Shown here piece by piece: positions 46,001-58,156 of a stretch of DNA of 64,000 nt. The notes beneath the pieces are model-generated. The model was not told where the DNA came from, searched no databases, and saw nothing but the letters and a program-made list of their open reading frames with translations. Position 1 is the stretch's first letter. Each line of letters begins with the position of its first letter. This DNA is from Tillandsia leiboldiana. Its lineage: Eukaryota; Streptophyta; Magnoliopsida; Poales; Bromeliaceae. The translations under genes and the position numbers were made by a program. The stretch is taken from positions 46,648,977 through 46,712,976 of the forward strand of contig CM055061.1 in the NCBI GenBank assembly GCA_029204045.2, read 5' to 3'.

Positions 46001-46894
46001 GAAAATGAGGTCACAAGATGATCCGAAAAACCATGAAAAGCTCGGAATGGGAAAAATCAGTAAACATGGGAAACATAGCCCTACCTGTGTGAAGCCAACG
46101 GCGCAAGAATCACAGAAAAAGGTGCTCGGGTAAGCCGGGGGAGTCCTCGCACCAAAACGCGACGAAGAAGACCACCAAAACGAACGAGCGTCGCGCCGCG
46201 CCGTAAAAATGGTAACCTCGGATGCGTGCCGCTGAAAAAATCTGGAACTCTGCAGATTGATCCGCCACAGGGAGATGAAGAAAACTCGTGGAGTGGCACT
46301 GTGAAAATCCGCGCGGAGAAGAAGTTCTCCTCGGTGAACTCGGCCTTTAATACATTGCTGGAAACAAATCTGAAAATCCCATGTGTCCCCGTTCCGGGCG
46401 CTCCGATTTCGGGCGGCTACAGTGTTGGGCCCGGCCCAACACTGTGCGCGCCCGAAATCCTCCCGGGCCTCCACGTCGCCCCCTCAACAGGCTACAGCGG
46501 AAACCCCGCTCCGCCCCGCCGCGTGGCCAAGCGGAGCTCGACACGTGGCGGCCCACGCGCGGGAACCCCGCGTCAACGCGCAACGTGCGCTGCGCCCGCC
46601 GCCTGCGCCGCCTGCACGCCACTGTTCCGAGGCACCCGGTGCACCTCCGTGGACCCAGCCTGCATGAGCCCGCCAAACCAGAAGACGCCAGTGTCCCGCG
46701 GTCCACCGTGCGCCCCGCACTTCTCCGTAGCAAGTCCACTGCACCGACCAATCCAGTAATGCCACGTGTCCAACCCCCGGTCCACCGTGCGCCCCGCACT
46801 CTCCGTAGACCCCCCGCGGACCGGCCCACTCCCGAGCCGCACGCGTCCCGCGCGGTGCACGCTGCGCGTGGACCGGGCGGCCCGCGCCACCGTC
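43012..46894 (-). repeat. A1 element LTR2, error-rich, cut by the N gap
   Basis: About 3.9 kb of LTR ending at the gap. Many one-base insertions and deletions relative to LTR1 and LTR4, increasing toward the gap. Diagnostic bases match LTR4: GTTAT at 44578-44582, AATAG near 45485, CGACGAAC near 45715 and CCGAGGCAC near 46628. Confidence 0.9.
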
Positions 46895-46994
46895 NNNNNN
46901 NNNNNNNNNNNNNNNNNNNNNNNNNNNNNNNNNNNNNNNNNNNNNNNNNNNNNNNNNNNNNNNNNNNNNNNNNNNNNNNNNNNNNNNNNNNNNN
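46895..46994. other. Assembly gap, 100 N
   Basis: Exactly 100 N, the conventional filler for a gap of unknown size. The sequence before it is near position 3900 of the LTR; the sequence after it is at about LTR position 540, so the flanks overlap by more than 3 kb. Confidence 0.99.
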
Positions 46995-49900
46995 GTGGTA
47001 AGAAATAAACCGCTACCAAAAGGGAAATCTACCACACAATGCCTCTACCTGCCCAGCGAAAGAGAGCTAAATGTATGCTCATAAAATCGAGGCCTGCCAC
47101 ATGCGGTATGCCCCTACCATAACACCGTGTTGGATAGGGAGTTCTCCAGTCTGCCAAATCTTGTATGCCAGCCTACGCATAGCACCGCTAAGGGGTAGGG
47201 TTCTCAATGCTCCCAAATCGGGTATGCCAGCCTCGCATAACACCGTATGGGACAGGAGTCCCAGGTCTGCTAATCGGGTAGCCAGCCTACGCATAGCACC
47301 GATAAGGGGTAGGGTTCTCAATGTCCTGCCAAATCGTGTATGCCAACCTATCCATAACACCGATGGACAGGATACCAGGGTCTCAAGTTCTGCAAATTGC
47401 GCACATATCGCTCTCTTAAAGAAAAGGACCGTCCCCGAAGGAAGCCCAAACCCTCTCCCCCGAACCGGCGAAGTATCTGCCTACAACTATCCCAGCCCCT
47501 GCTCTGACCCGAGCATAATATCCCTATTTTAAGTGACGCAAGAAAGAATGCAACATGGTTTTCTCCTAAGTCAATTCCACATGATATTGTAGCATAAAAG
47601 AAGGTGGCCTATCTAGGTGACCATTCAGCATGCAAAAGTCATTAACGGTTGAACCATTTAAGTACCCCTAACCACACCTCACCTCAGCCTTTTCATTTAA
47701 TCAATCAACAGACAGGGATTTAGCATAAATTCCAAGTAATTCTACTACATGTTTTAAGCAGGACTCACCATGATTACTTGATTTTCTAACAATGCGATTA
47801 TCAACAAAGAAACCAGACTTCATACAAGCATGCTAGGTCCATTCCACAGAATTACTAACACAAAATCAAGCGATTCTAATAGGCCTAGTGATAAATCCCA
47901 AATAAGGTTTACAAAAACAACCCACACGAGGTAAAGCATCACCAGGCAATAACCGCGCCGGTGTAATAAAAGCATCATCGGGCAATAACCGCGCCGGTGA
48001 TAAAAGCGGATTGGATCACAACTATAAAGCCCCAGTGGAACACAACCTTCCACTAAAAGAAAACTGATTCCCAATCAGATGCAAGAGTAACCATCCGGTC
48101 AATCGCCCAATATCCGCGATTGCCGCAACACCCCACAATCCACGACCAGGTCTAACAACCGACCTCCGGTGAACCGCCAATACCCGCGGTCTGCCGGAAT
48201 AACCCACAATCACAACCATGTCCCACATCCGACATCTGGCCAACCGCCTACTATCCGCGGTTGCCACAAAACCCTCTAGTCCATAATCATGCCCTATCAC
48301 CGATGTCCTATAACCGACATCCGGTCGACCGCCCAATATCCGCGGTCGCCGCCCAAAACCCATGATCCATAATCCAGGCCCCGGCTACACTATCCCAAAC
48401 CCCGGCTCAAACCCGAGCAACCCACCTGACTAACGAAAAGGAGAAAGAAACAATAAGGTTTCTCCTAAGTCAAGTTCCAGCATGAAAGTGTAGCGATAAA
48501 AGATGGCCTACCTAGATGTCCAAACAAGCATGCAAGTGTTCTCAAGAAACTAAAGAAAAAGGCGACCAAGTGGTTCCACATGTGTAACAATTAATAGAGC
48601 CGCATAGATATAACCATCATGCTAAAACATTATCCAACCACACATGTCTATGATCCAAATTCCATAATAAAGCATCACTATCCACCTATGCATGTCATAA
48701 AATCCTCAACTAGTACCAACCACTGTCAGATAATCATAAAGCCCGTGATATACATTCCAATCCACATGCAAGGTTAACCGCTAACATTCCATCCATACCA
48801 ACATGTATAAATCCCAACCACTATCAGATATCCACAATAGTATATGACTTAAGCATGCATGTCCAAAAAGAGAGATCACTCTAATATTCCTAGTGAGCAT
48901 GTCAAAACAGAGGTAAGCAACAACCACCCACCTCGATCGCTAATTCCAAGTCCAAGAAGTGCTCTCGCCCAAACCAATCAGCCGCCGCGATCGCTGTACA
49001 AAATTACCCCAACCATACACACAAATAAGCACACAAGTACCCATACATGCTGTCCAGAATTCAGTCCCAAAGATGCCCTGTTTTTACCTGCGAGAAGTGC
49101 CCAGAAAATTCCAAGAAAAATACTCTCACGATCCTCGCGACAAACCCGTCGAAACGAGTACCTGCACGCTCAATTCCGAGCTTCCTACACTGAGAAACAA
49201 TTCCGACAAGGGAACCACCCCGAATTAAACTACTCTCAAAAACTGTAGCAATAACTACTGTTCACAGATATTCCTCACCTTCGAGAAATATTCAGAAAAT
49301 TCCAAGAAAATTTGGGCATATTCCTCGTGATGTGTAGATGCAAATCGCCTCTTGAATCGCCCCAATCCGATGCCTGTGCGCGAAGATATCGCCAAAATAC
49401 CACACCGCTACCCCAAAACTCCGCCCAGAAAATGAGGTCACAAGATGATCCGAAAAATCCATGAAAAGCTCGGAATGGGAAAAATCAGTAAACATGGGAA
49501 ACATAGCCCTACCTGTCGTGAAGCCAACGGCGCAAGAATCCCAGAAAAAGGTGCTCGGGGTAAGCCGGGGGAGTCCTCGCACCAAAACGCGACGAAGAAG
49601 ACCACCAACGAACGAGCGTCGCGCCGCGCCGTAAAAATGGTAACCTCGGGATGCGTGCCGCTGAAAAATCTGGAACTCTGCAGATTGATCCGCCACAGGG
49701 AGATGAAGAAAACTCGTGGAGGTGGCACTGTGGAAATCCGCGCGGAGAAGAAGTTCTCCTCGGTTGAACTCGGCCTTTAAATACATTGCTGGAAACAAAT
49801 CTGAAAATTCCCAATGTGTCCCCGTTTCCGGGCGCTCCCAATTTCGGGCGGCTACAGTGTTGGGCCCGGCCCAACACTGTGCGCGCCCGAAATCCTCCCG

Positions 49901-50763
49901 GGGCCTCCACGTCGCCCCCTCAACAGGCTACAGCGGAACCCCCCGCTCACGCCCCGCCGCGTGGCCCACGCGGAGCTCGACACGTGGCGGCCCACGCGCG
50001 GGAACCCCGCGTCAACGCGCCCACGTGCGCCTGCGCCCGCCGCCTGCGCCCGCCTGCCACGCACTGTTCCGAGACACCCGGTGCACCTCCGTGGACCCAG
50101 CCTGCATGAGCCCGCCAACCAGAAGACGCCACGTGTCCCGCCGGTCCACCGTGCGCCCCGCACTTCTCCGTAGACCAAGTCCACTGCACCGACCAATCCA
50201 GTAATGCCACGTGTCCAACCCCCCGGTCCACCGTGCGCCCCGCACTCTCCGTAGACCCCGCCCCGCGGACCGGCCCACTCCCGAGCCGCCACGCGTCCCG
50301 CCCCCGGTGCACGCCTGCCGCGTGGACCGGGCGGCCCGCGCCACCGTCCGCCGCGCTGCCTGCGGCTGCTCCGCCGCTGCCGCCGCCGCCGGGAACACTG
50401 TTCCGGCATGAACAGTACCCGAAGCTCAAAAATAACAAGTGGGTAGTCCGTTTTGACCGTTTTCGCCGCGCTGAATCCGAATTTGACGTCCATTTTGCCA
50501 AATTCCAACTCCAAAATTTGCCGAAGGCATCCGGAAAGGTATTCCTTGGTCCAACTTCGCGCTGAGTCCATTTTTAGTATCCGCATCGCGCAAAACCACT
50601 TCTAACAATCCAACGGAGTCCATTGATCACCCACGTGATCCAATAAGCCCGAAGTCCGCCACAATTGCCCAATTGGTGCACAAACACCTCCAACACACAG
50701 TACAGGCTCCCCAGATGTCACCAATGACTCTACCACAGCTCTGCAGAGATCCAGGTCATCACA
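46995..50763 (-). repeat. A1 element LTR3, error-rich at its left end
   Basis: LTR copy beginning inside the gap. The first ~900 bp have frequent single-base gaps (for example in the 60-bp array), then the sequence becomes clean. Diagnostic bases match LTR1: GTGAT at 47998-48002, AACAG near 48906, CGACAAAC near 49139 and CCGAGACAC near 50068. Confidence 0.9.
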
Positions 50764-51954
50764 TCCTCCCCCACTAAAAGAAAGTTTCGTCCTCGAAACT
50801 AAAATCAATCCTCAACCCGAAACCTCAACCAAAAAGAGGGAGTAAAAAACCAATCGTCCACCACTCAAGCTCCCAAAGCTGTCTAATACCTCCTCCAGAG
50901 ACGCGATACAACCCTCGGGTCTCTAACAAGAACAAAACAGAGGCGGGCATTCCAGAAAAACCGCACCACCTCATCCAAGTACAGCTGGGCTAACCGCTCG
51001 AGCTACCAAGTAGTCTGCATCGGTACAAGCATCGCTCCTCCCGGGGTCTCAAATAATCCAACCACAAGTCCATCGGCACAAATGCTCGATCCCCATACCT
51101 CTGTACTCCCAAGGTATCCAATATAAGCCCCCCCAACTGATCACGTAGACTCTGCTCTCAAATCTCTAAACCGTCGGGATGTAGAAGCAATTCCCCGACT
51201 CTCCGGCATCAGCACCCAGCCAAAAGTCTACTCATCCACAGCGAAACATCCGCCTCGCTCCCGAAGTCAAAACTATAGAGGCGAAGATAACCCTCAAGCA
51301 ACCCAAGTACACCAACACCTCCGGGCCTGGCTCCCCAAGAAAACTGTCCTCGCGGCATAATCAACCGCCGCGAAAGAAAACTGAACCCGTCAGCCCAACA
51401 AGTACCACCACACCGACCGCTGTAACATATGTGCTCCGACTGCCTCAGAAATCCACTATCCTGGAAAAAAAGAAATCGAGAATGCCTCCACCGACTGATC
51501 TGTCCTCCATCACCCGGCGCCAAGCGCCTCAATCAGAACTCGCCTCAGGCGGTAGATCCCAATCCAAAGGAACTACAATACCACGCTCCACACCCGGCGC
51601 CTACTCTAATGAGGCATCCTAAATCCGTACTGGAGGGACCCAATGAGTTACAAGGTATCCTGGCGCAATCCACTCTCAGACACTCACATCCTATGCGCCC
51701 CGTCCCTCTATACATGGAGCGTGCAGTTCAGCAACTGCGTTAACTCTTGCCATAAAGACCTTCAAGTACTCTCTATCCCCCACCGAACAAGACCCTGCCT
51801 CCAAGGGCTCCATACTCAATCCCACAAATCGGGATGACTCATCCGCCAAAACTGGCTCACTCGATCAAAGCAATCCCACAGCTTACCCGCTGTCAACTGT
51901 CCACCCTACCTCGGTGCCCCAACACTAAACGTCGGCACGGAGGGGGCTACTCGC

Positions 51955-52340
51955 TACTCCGACCACTGTGCCACTGCGCTGATCCGACAACTGTGTCACC
52001 GCTCCGACAACTGTGCCACTGCGCTGACCCGACAACTGTGTCACCACTCCGACAACTGTGCCACTGTGCTGACCCGACAACTGTGTCACCACTCCGACAA
52101 CTGTGCCACCGCTCCGACAACTGTGCCACCACTCCGACAACTGTGCCACCGCTCCGACAACTGTGCCACTGCGCTGACCCGACAACTGTGTCACCACTCC
52201 GACAACTGTGCCACTGCGCTGATTCGACAACTGTGTCACCGCTCCGACAACTGTGTCACTGCGCTGATCCGACAACTGTGTCACCGCTCCGACAACTGTG
52301 TCACTTGCGCTGATCCGACAACTGTGTCACCGCTCCGCTG
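51955..52340. repeat. 20/25-bp satellite in the A1 internal region
   Basis: About 17 units built on CCGACAACTGTG. A 20-bp form ends (T/C)CACC(G/A)CT and a 25-bp form ends CCACTGCGCTGA(C/T). They mostly alternate, giving a 45-bp composite period. Left copy at about 42189-42570. A2 has nothing comparable at this place. Confidence 0.92.
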
Positions 52341-52532
52341 ATCTGCCTCCAACACACCTACCCTTCGGGTCCGGAGCTCTCAGACTCCAATCTGGGTATC
52401 CGGCCCGAAACAACCAGCTCTGACCCAACTACCGCACCAAGGTGCACCCGGGTCAGGGCCCAACGTCGGGGAGACACCGCTCACCACGACAAAACCGCAA
52501 ATCAGCACACCCCAAACACTCGACCCAATCTA

Positions 52533-52668
52533 GCGAAAGTCAAAGACATCCCTCTATTTTTGTAACTTTATGTTGTCTGCAGCCAACATAACTGTCCCAC
52601 AAAAATAGGATATGTCGATCCCTCTTCACTCACATGAAGAGTCAAACAAATAAATCACCGACTTTCGC
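52533..52668 (-). other. Structured leader of the A1 non-coding element
   Basis: Same fold as 29311-29446. Closing stem GCGAAAGTC (52533-52541) with GACTTTCGC (52660-52668). Hairpin 1 outer stem CTATTTTTGT (52554-52563) with ACAAAAATAG (52599-52608); inner stem TTATGTTG (52568-52575) with CAACATAA (52584-52591), loop with CTGCAG. Hairpin 2 CTCTTC with GAAGAG. In the outer stem a C-G pair of A2 is T-A here and an A-T pair is T-A here. Confidence 0.7.
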
Positions 52669-52753
52669 AAAATGTCGCGTCACTCACGCACAAACATCCT
52701 AGGGTCCGCCGAAAAGCCTAGGGTTTCCTAAGTCCCAAATGACCTATCCCTAA

Positions 52754-52765
52754 GCTCTGATACCA
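52754..52765 (-). other. Primer-binding site of the A1 element
   Basis: Sense TGGTATCAGAGC, 7 bases from the LTR at 52773; the same site as in A2. It shows that 52773-57102 is the 5' LTR. The left copy is at about 42993-43004. Confidence 0.95.
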
Positions 52766-52772
52766 CCTAATC

Positions 52773-55700
52773 TGTCACGCCCCGGGTGTAAACCAGAACC
52801 CGGGCCCGTCTACAGATCCGCCGTGCACACGGTATTTCCCGTGTACACGAAGCGCCAAGCCTGCTCAGATATAAGAGATAACAATAAAAGAGCAATAAAA
52901 ACAGAGCTGAACTAAAACTAATACATCTCAGACTGAAGCTGGAAATAAAATACAATACATTTGTATAAATGATACATCTGTCTCTCCCAGCTCACCACTA
53001 TAAATACAACCTGCTGGCAAAAGCCAGTCCCAAATGAAAGAGTACAACCGTCTGAGGAAAACCTGGGTACACCAACAGTCCAGCTAACACGCTCATCCTG
53101 CCTCGAGATCTATCTACTCAGCCGTCCTCTCTCCTCGACCCGCCGCTGAAAGCCTAGCAGCACCCGCAGAAGACACTGCAAAACAAGGAAGAAGCAAAAG
53201 AGGAAAGAAGAATGGGGGTGAGAACTACTAGTAAACCAGTAGCCTCCCCTAGTGGGTAAATCCTCAAACTCTGACACACCCACTAGGTCAACCAGAGGCT
53301 AAAGAATAGAGAAGAGTGGTAAGAAATGAAACCGCTACCAAAAGGGAAATCTACCACTACAATGCCTCTACCTGCCCAGCTAAAGATAGCTAAATGTATG
53401 CATCAGAAAATCGAAGCCTGCCACATCGGGTATGCCAGCCTACGCATAACACCGGTGTGGGATAGGAGTCTCAATGTCTGCCAAATCGGGTATGCCAGCC
53501 TACGCATAGCACCGATAAGGGGTAGGGTTCTCAATGTCTGCCAAATCGGGTATGCCAGCCTATGCATAACACCGATATGGGACAGGAGTCCCAGGGTCTG
53601 CTAAATCGGGTATGCCAGCCTACGCATAGCACCGATAAGGGGTAGGGTTCTCAATGTCTGCCAAATCGGGTATGCCAGCCTACGCATAACACCGATATGG
53701 GACAGGAGTCCCAGGGTCTCAAGTCTGCAAATTGCGCACTCAGCTCTATAAGGAAAAGTACCGTCTCCCGAAGGAAGCCCAAAACCCTCTCCCCGAAACC
53801 CAAGTATCTGCCTACACTATCCCAGCCCCTGCTCTGACCCGAGCATAATATCCCCTATGTTTAAGTGACTGAAGAAAGAATGCAACATGGTTTCTCCTAA
53901 GTCAATTCCAGCATGATAGTGTAGCAGAAAAGAAGGTGGCCTATCTAGGTGACCATTCAAGCATGCAAAAGTCATTAACTCGTTGAACCATTTTAAGTAC
54001 CCTAACCACATACCTCAGCCTTTCATTTAATCAATCAACAAGACAGGGATTTAGCATAAATTCCAAGTAATTCTACTACATGTTTAAAGCATGGACTCAC
54101 CATTAATTAACTTGTAGTTTTCTAACAATGCGATTATCAACAAAGAAACCAGGACTTCATACAAGCATGCTAGGTCCATTCCACAGATTTACTAACAGCA
54201 AAATCAAGAGCATTCTAATAGGCCTAGTGATAAATCCCAAATAAGAGGTTTACAACATCACCCACACGAGTAAAGCATCACCAGGCAATAACCGCGCCGG
54301 TGTAATAAAAGCATCATCGGGCAATAACCGCGCCGGTTATAAAAGCAGGATTGGATCACAACTATAAAGCCCCAGTGGAACACAACCTTCCACTAAAAGA
54401 AAACTGATTCCCAATCAGATGCAAGAGTAACCATCCGGTCAATCGCCCAATATCCGCGATTGCCGCAACACCCCACAATCCACGACCAGGTCTAACAACC
54501 GACCTCCGGTGAACCGCCCAATACCCGCGGTCGCCGGAATAACCCACAATCACAAACATGTCCCACATCCGACATCTGGCCAACCGCCTACTATCCGCGG
54601 TTGCCACAAAACCCTCTAGTCCATAATCATGCCCTATCACCGATGTCCTATAACCGACATCCGGTCGACCGCCCAATATCCGCGGTCGCCGCCAAAACCC
54701 ATGATCCATAATCCAGGCCCCGGCTACACTATCCCAAACCCCTGCTCAAACCCGAGCAACCCACCTGACTAACGAAAAGGAGAAAGAAACAAATAAGGTT
54801 TCTCCTAAGTCAAGTTCCAGCATGAAAGTGTAGCGATAAAAGATGGCCTACCTAGATGTCCAAACAAGCATGCAAGTGTTCTCAAGAAACTAAAGAAAAA
54901 GGCGACCAAGTGGTTCCACATGTGTAACAATTAATAGAGCCGCATAGATATAACCATCATGCTAAAACATTATCCAACCACACATGTCTATGATCCAAAT
55001 TCCATAATAAAGCATCACTATCCACCTATGCATGTCATAAAATCCTCAACTAGTACCAACCACTGTCAGATAATCATAAAGCCCGTGATATACATTCCAA
55101 TCCACATGCAAGGTTAACCGCTAACATTCCATCCATACCAACATGTATAAATCCCAACCACTATCAGATATCCACAATAGTATATGACTTAAGCATGCAT
55201 GTCCAAAAAGAGAGATCACTCTAATATTCCTAGTGAGCATGTCAAAATAGAGGTAAGCAACAACCACCCACCTCGATCGCTAATTCCAAGTCCAAGAAGT
55301 GCTCTCGCCCAAACCAATCAGCCGCCGCGATCGCTGTACAAAATTACCCCAACCATACACACAAATAAGCACACAAGTACCCATACATGCTGTCCAGAAT
55401 TCAGTCCCAAAGATGCCCTGTTTTTACCTGTGAGAAGTGCCCAGAAAATTCCAAGAAAAATACTCTCACGATCCTCGCGACGAACCCGTCGAAACGAGTA
55501 CCTGCACGCTCAATTCCGAGCTTCCTACACTGAGAAACAATTCCGACAAGGGAACCACCCCGAATTAAACTACTCTCAAAAACTGTAGCAATAACTACTG
55601 TTCACAGATATTCCTCACCTTCGAGAAATATTCAGAAAATTCCAAGAAAATTTGGGCATATTCCTCGTAATGTGTAGATGCAAATCGCCTCTTGAATCGC

Positions 55701-57102
55701 CCCAATCCGATGCCTGTGCGCGAAGATATCGCCAAAATACCACACCGCTACCCCAAAACTCCGCCCAGAAAATGAGGTCACAAGATGATCCGAAAAATCC
55801 ATGAAAAGCTCGGAATGGGAAAAATCAGTAAACATGGGAAACATAGCCCTACCTGTCGTGAAGCCAACGGCGCAAGAATCCCAGAAAAAGGTGCTCGGGG
55901 TAAGCCGGGGGAGTCCTCGCACCAAAACGCGACGAAGAAGACCACCAACGAACGAGCGTCGCGCCGCGCCGTAAAAATGGTAACCTCGGGATGCGTGCCG
56001 CTAAAAAATCTGGAACTCTGCAGATTGATCCGCCACAGGGAGATGAAGAAAACTCGTGGAGGTGGCACTGTGGAAATCCGCGCGGAGAAGAAGTTCTCCT
56101 CGGTTGAACTCGGCCTTTAAATACATTGCTGGAAACAAATCTGAAAATTCCCAATGTGTCCCCGTTTCCGGGCGCTCCAGATTTCGGGCGGCTACAGTGT
56201 TGGGCCCGGCCCAACACTGTGCGCGCCCGAAATCCTCCCGGGCCTCCACGTCGCCCCCTCAACAGGCTACAGCGGAACCCCCCGCTCACGCCCCGCCGCG
56301 TGGCCCACGCGGAGCTCGACACGTGGCGGCCCACGCGCGGGAACCCCGCGTCAACGCGCCCACGTGCGCCTGCGCCCGCCGCCTGCGCCCGCCTGCCACG
56401 CACTGTTCCGAGGCACCCGGTGCACCTCCGTGGACCCAGCCTGCATGAGCCCGCCAACCAGAAGACGCCACGTGTCCCGCCGGTCCACCGTGCGCCCCGC
56501 ACTTCTCCGTAGACCAAGTCCACTGCACCGACCAATCCAGTAATGCCACGTGTCCAACCCCCCGGTCCACCGTGCGCCCCGCACTCTCCGTAGACCCCGC
56601 CCCGCGGACCGGCCCACTCCCGAGCCGCCACGCGTCCCGCCCCCGGTGCACGCCTGCCGCGTGGACCGGGCGGCCCGCGCCACCGTCCGCCGCGCTGCCT
56701 GCGGCTGCTCCGCCGCTGCCGCCGCCGCCGGGAACACTGTTCCGGCATGAACAGTACCCGAAGCTCAAAAATAACAAGTGGGTAGTCCGTTTTGACCGTT
56801 TTCGCGCGCTGAATCCGAATTTGACGTCCATTTTGCCAAATTCCAACTCCAAAATTTGCCGAAGGCATCCGGAAAGGTATTCCTTGGTCCAAACTTCGCG
56901 CTGAGTCCATTTTTAGTATCCGCATCGCGCAAAACCACTTCTAACAATCCAACGGAGTCCATTGATCACCCACGTGATCCAATAAGCCCGAAGTCCGCCA
57001 CAATTGCCCAATTGGTGCACAAACACCTCCAACACACAGTACAGGCTCCCCAGATGTCACCAATGACTCTACCACAGCTCTGCAGAGATCCAGGTCATCA
57101 CA
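52773..57102 (-). repeat. A1 element LTR4 (5' LTR), 4330 bp
   Basis: Same length as LTR1, differing at about ten substitutions that I could spot. Parts: terminal hairpin 52823-52848, acceptor with intron end 53176, 60-bp array 53426-53725, dyad array 54430-54690, donor with intron start 55852, TATA core 56116-56123, and G-boxes near 56319, 56360, 56469, 56546 and 56970. No genes. Confidence 0.95.
53176..55852 (-). other. Apparent intron inside the A1 5' LTR
   Basis: Donor CGACAG|GTAGGG and acceptor TTCCTTGTTTTGCAG|TG, 2677 bp apart, the same length as in LTR1 (37071-39747). It contains the 60-bp and dyad arrays. Confidence 0.6.
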
Positions 57103-57107
57103 AAGGA

Positions 57108-58156
57108 TCCGGAACAGCCACATCCAGTCCGGACCCCGAACAAGGTTTGGTTCATGCTAACTTTCAGTCCGGGTCATCCCCTATTCGGTCCAGACCTCGA
57201 ACTTTGGTTTTGTAATATCGCATGAATCAGTCCGGATCAGATTATTCCAGTCCGGAACCCAAACTATTTTTTCATAAAATTCTCTTGAAAAGGACGACAG
57301 TCCGGATCAGCCAAATCCAGTCCGGACCGCCGTGCGGGAAAAAGCCTGTTAAGTCAGTTTTTGATTCTTAACTCTTTCCAAAAGGTTTCTAACCTATAAA
57401 TAGACCCTAATATCATCTTTTAGGGTATTCTTAATATTTCGAAGGTTCCTAAATTTTTCATATTCCAAAAAGGAATCAAAGGTAATCCACGTATAGAGAA
57501 GAAAAGGTAAACACCGTTGATTTTAGGTTTTCTTTCTCTATTGATCGATTTGATTCTAGGGTTTCAAAACTCTTTCTTTCTTTTGAAGAATCAAATCGAT
57601 GAATACTTAGAAGGTATTTTTTTGTCTATCTATATGATCTAAGTATTCAAATATCATCACCGCCAATAAACAAAACAACGATTTCTGAAAAGACAATCGG
57701 CGCATGGATTCGCGTGGCCTTGTAGATTCAAGGTGCTATCGCTTTCGTGGATTCGAAGCGAGGTGCGTTCGTGTGATTGATACGTACCAAAATTGGTGAA
57801 GACCGTGGATTCGATTGGACGTCGTGGATTCAGCGTTGGACGCAAATCGTGGATTCGAAGCGTGTTGCGGAGCGAGCGGAGAAGATCTACTCGGAGCGTA
57901 TGGAAAAGGTTGAGTTGTAGTGTTATGGTATATCACCTTGTACGTGTTTAATCTTAGTGGATTTCACCGTGTTATCGGTCCCGTGGTTTTTTACTCCTGT
58001 GACGGAGTTTTCCACGTAAAATCTTGCGTACTTTATTTATTTTCCGCATTGGGTTATTTTTTACGCAAAGATTTCCGAGTTTTATTGTTTACACCTATTC
58101 ACCTCCCCTCTAGGTGATTTTTTCTCTATTTAGATCTGTTATCCCATAAACCCACA
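57108..58156 (+). repeat. Copia-2 3' LTR, second part
   Basis: Continues the LTR begun at 36436 and ends CATAAACCCACA at 58156; total about 1280 bp. TATA box TATAAATA at 57395-57402. GTCCGG half-sites at 57120-57330 are the diverged enhancer array of copia-1. Insertion of this copia into 58157 onward probably duplicated TCATC (58157-58161); the partner copy is outside the window. Confidence 0.9.
57395..57402 (+). promoter_or_regulatory. TATA box of the copia-2 LTR
   Basis: TATAAATA within ACCTATAAATAGACC, a textbook plant TATA box. Being in the 3' LTR it would drive transcription outward into 58157 and beyond. Confidence 0.8.

Larger units (their letters stand above)
50764..52772 (-). other. 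A1 internal region, right (clean) copy
   Basis: 2009 bp. Sense order: primer site 52754-52765, leader fold 52533-52668, satellite 51955-52340, degenerate protease/RT and integrase shreds, post-pol hairpin 50783-50800 (AGTTTCG, AGGA, CGAAACT), polypurine tract 50764-50775. No frame longer than about 160 codons, and none resembles gag or pol in phase. The remnants are in the same order as in A2, so the region arose by deletion from a coding relative and not by capture of foreign DNA. Confidence 0.88.
36668..57102 (-). mobile_element. A1 non-coding gypsy derivative (LARD-like), with assembly duplication
   Basis: Element in minus orientation, outer ends TGTGATGACC and GGGGCGTGACA, flanked by AAGGA (36663-36667 and 57103-57107). 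As assembled it reads LTR, internal, LTR, 100 N, LTR, internal, LTR. LTRs are 4330 bp and internal regions about 2.0 kb. There is no gag or pol frame, but primer site, leader fold, post-pol hairpin and polypurine tract are intact, matching a large retrotransposon derivative. SNPs shared between LTR1 and LTR3, and between LTR2 and LTR4, indicate that the two halves are the same element assembled twice. The true insertion is probably one 10.7-kb element. Confidence 0.92.

Noticed and set aside
51955..52340. CRISPR-like alternation of short repeat and spacer
   Set aside because: Units are directly abutting 20/25-bp tandem repeats without unique spacers, in a plant retroelement.
55849..56925. 358-codon minus-strand frame in LTR4
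   Set aside because: The same sequence in LTR1 and LTR3 is broken by single-base changes, and it spans promoter and U3; composition only.
36668..57102. Genuine tandem LTR-internal-LTR-internal-LTR array from unequal recombination
   Set aside because: Recombination would give one chimeric middle LTR; instead two middle copies exist that match LTR4 and LTR1 respectively at all six diagnostic sites, separated by an N gap in error-rich sequence.
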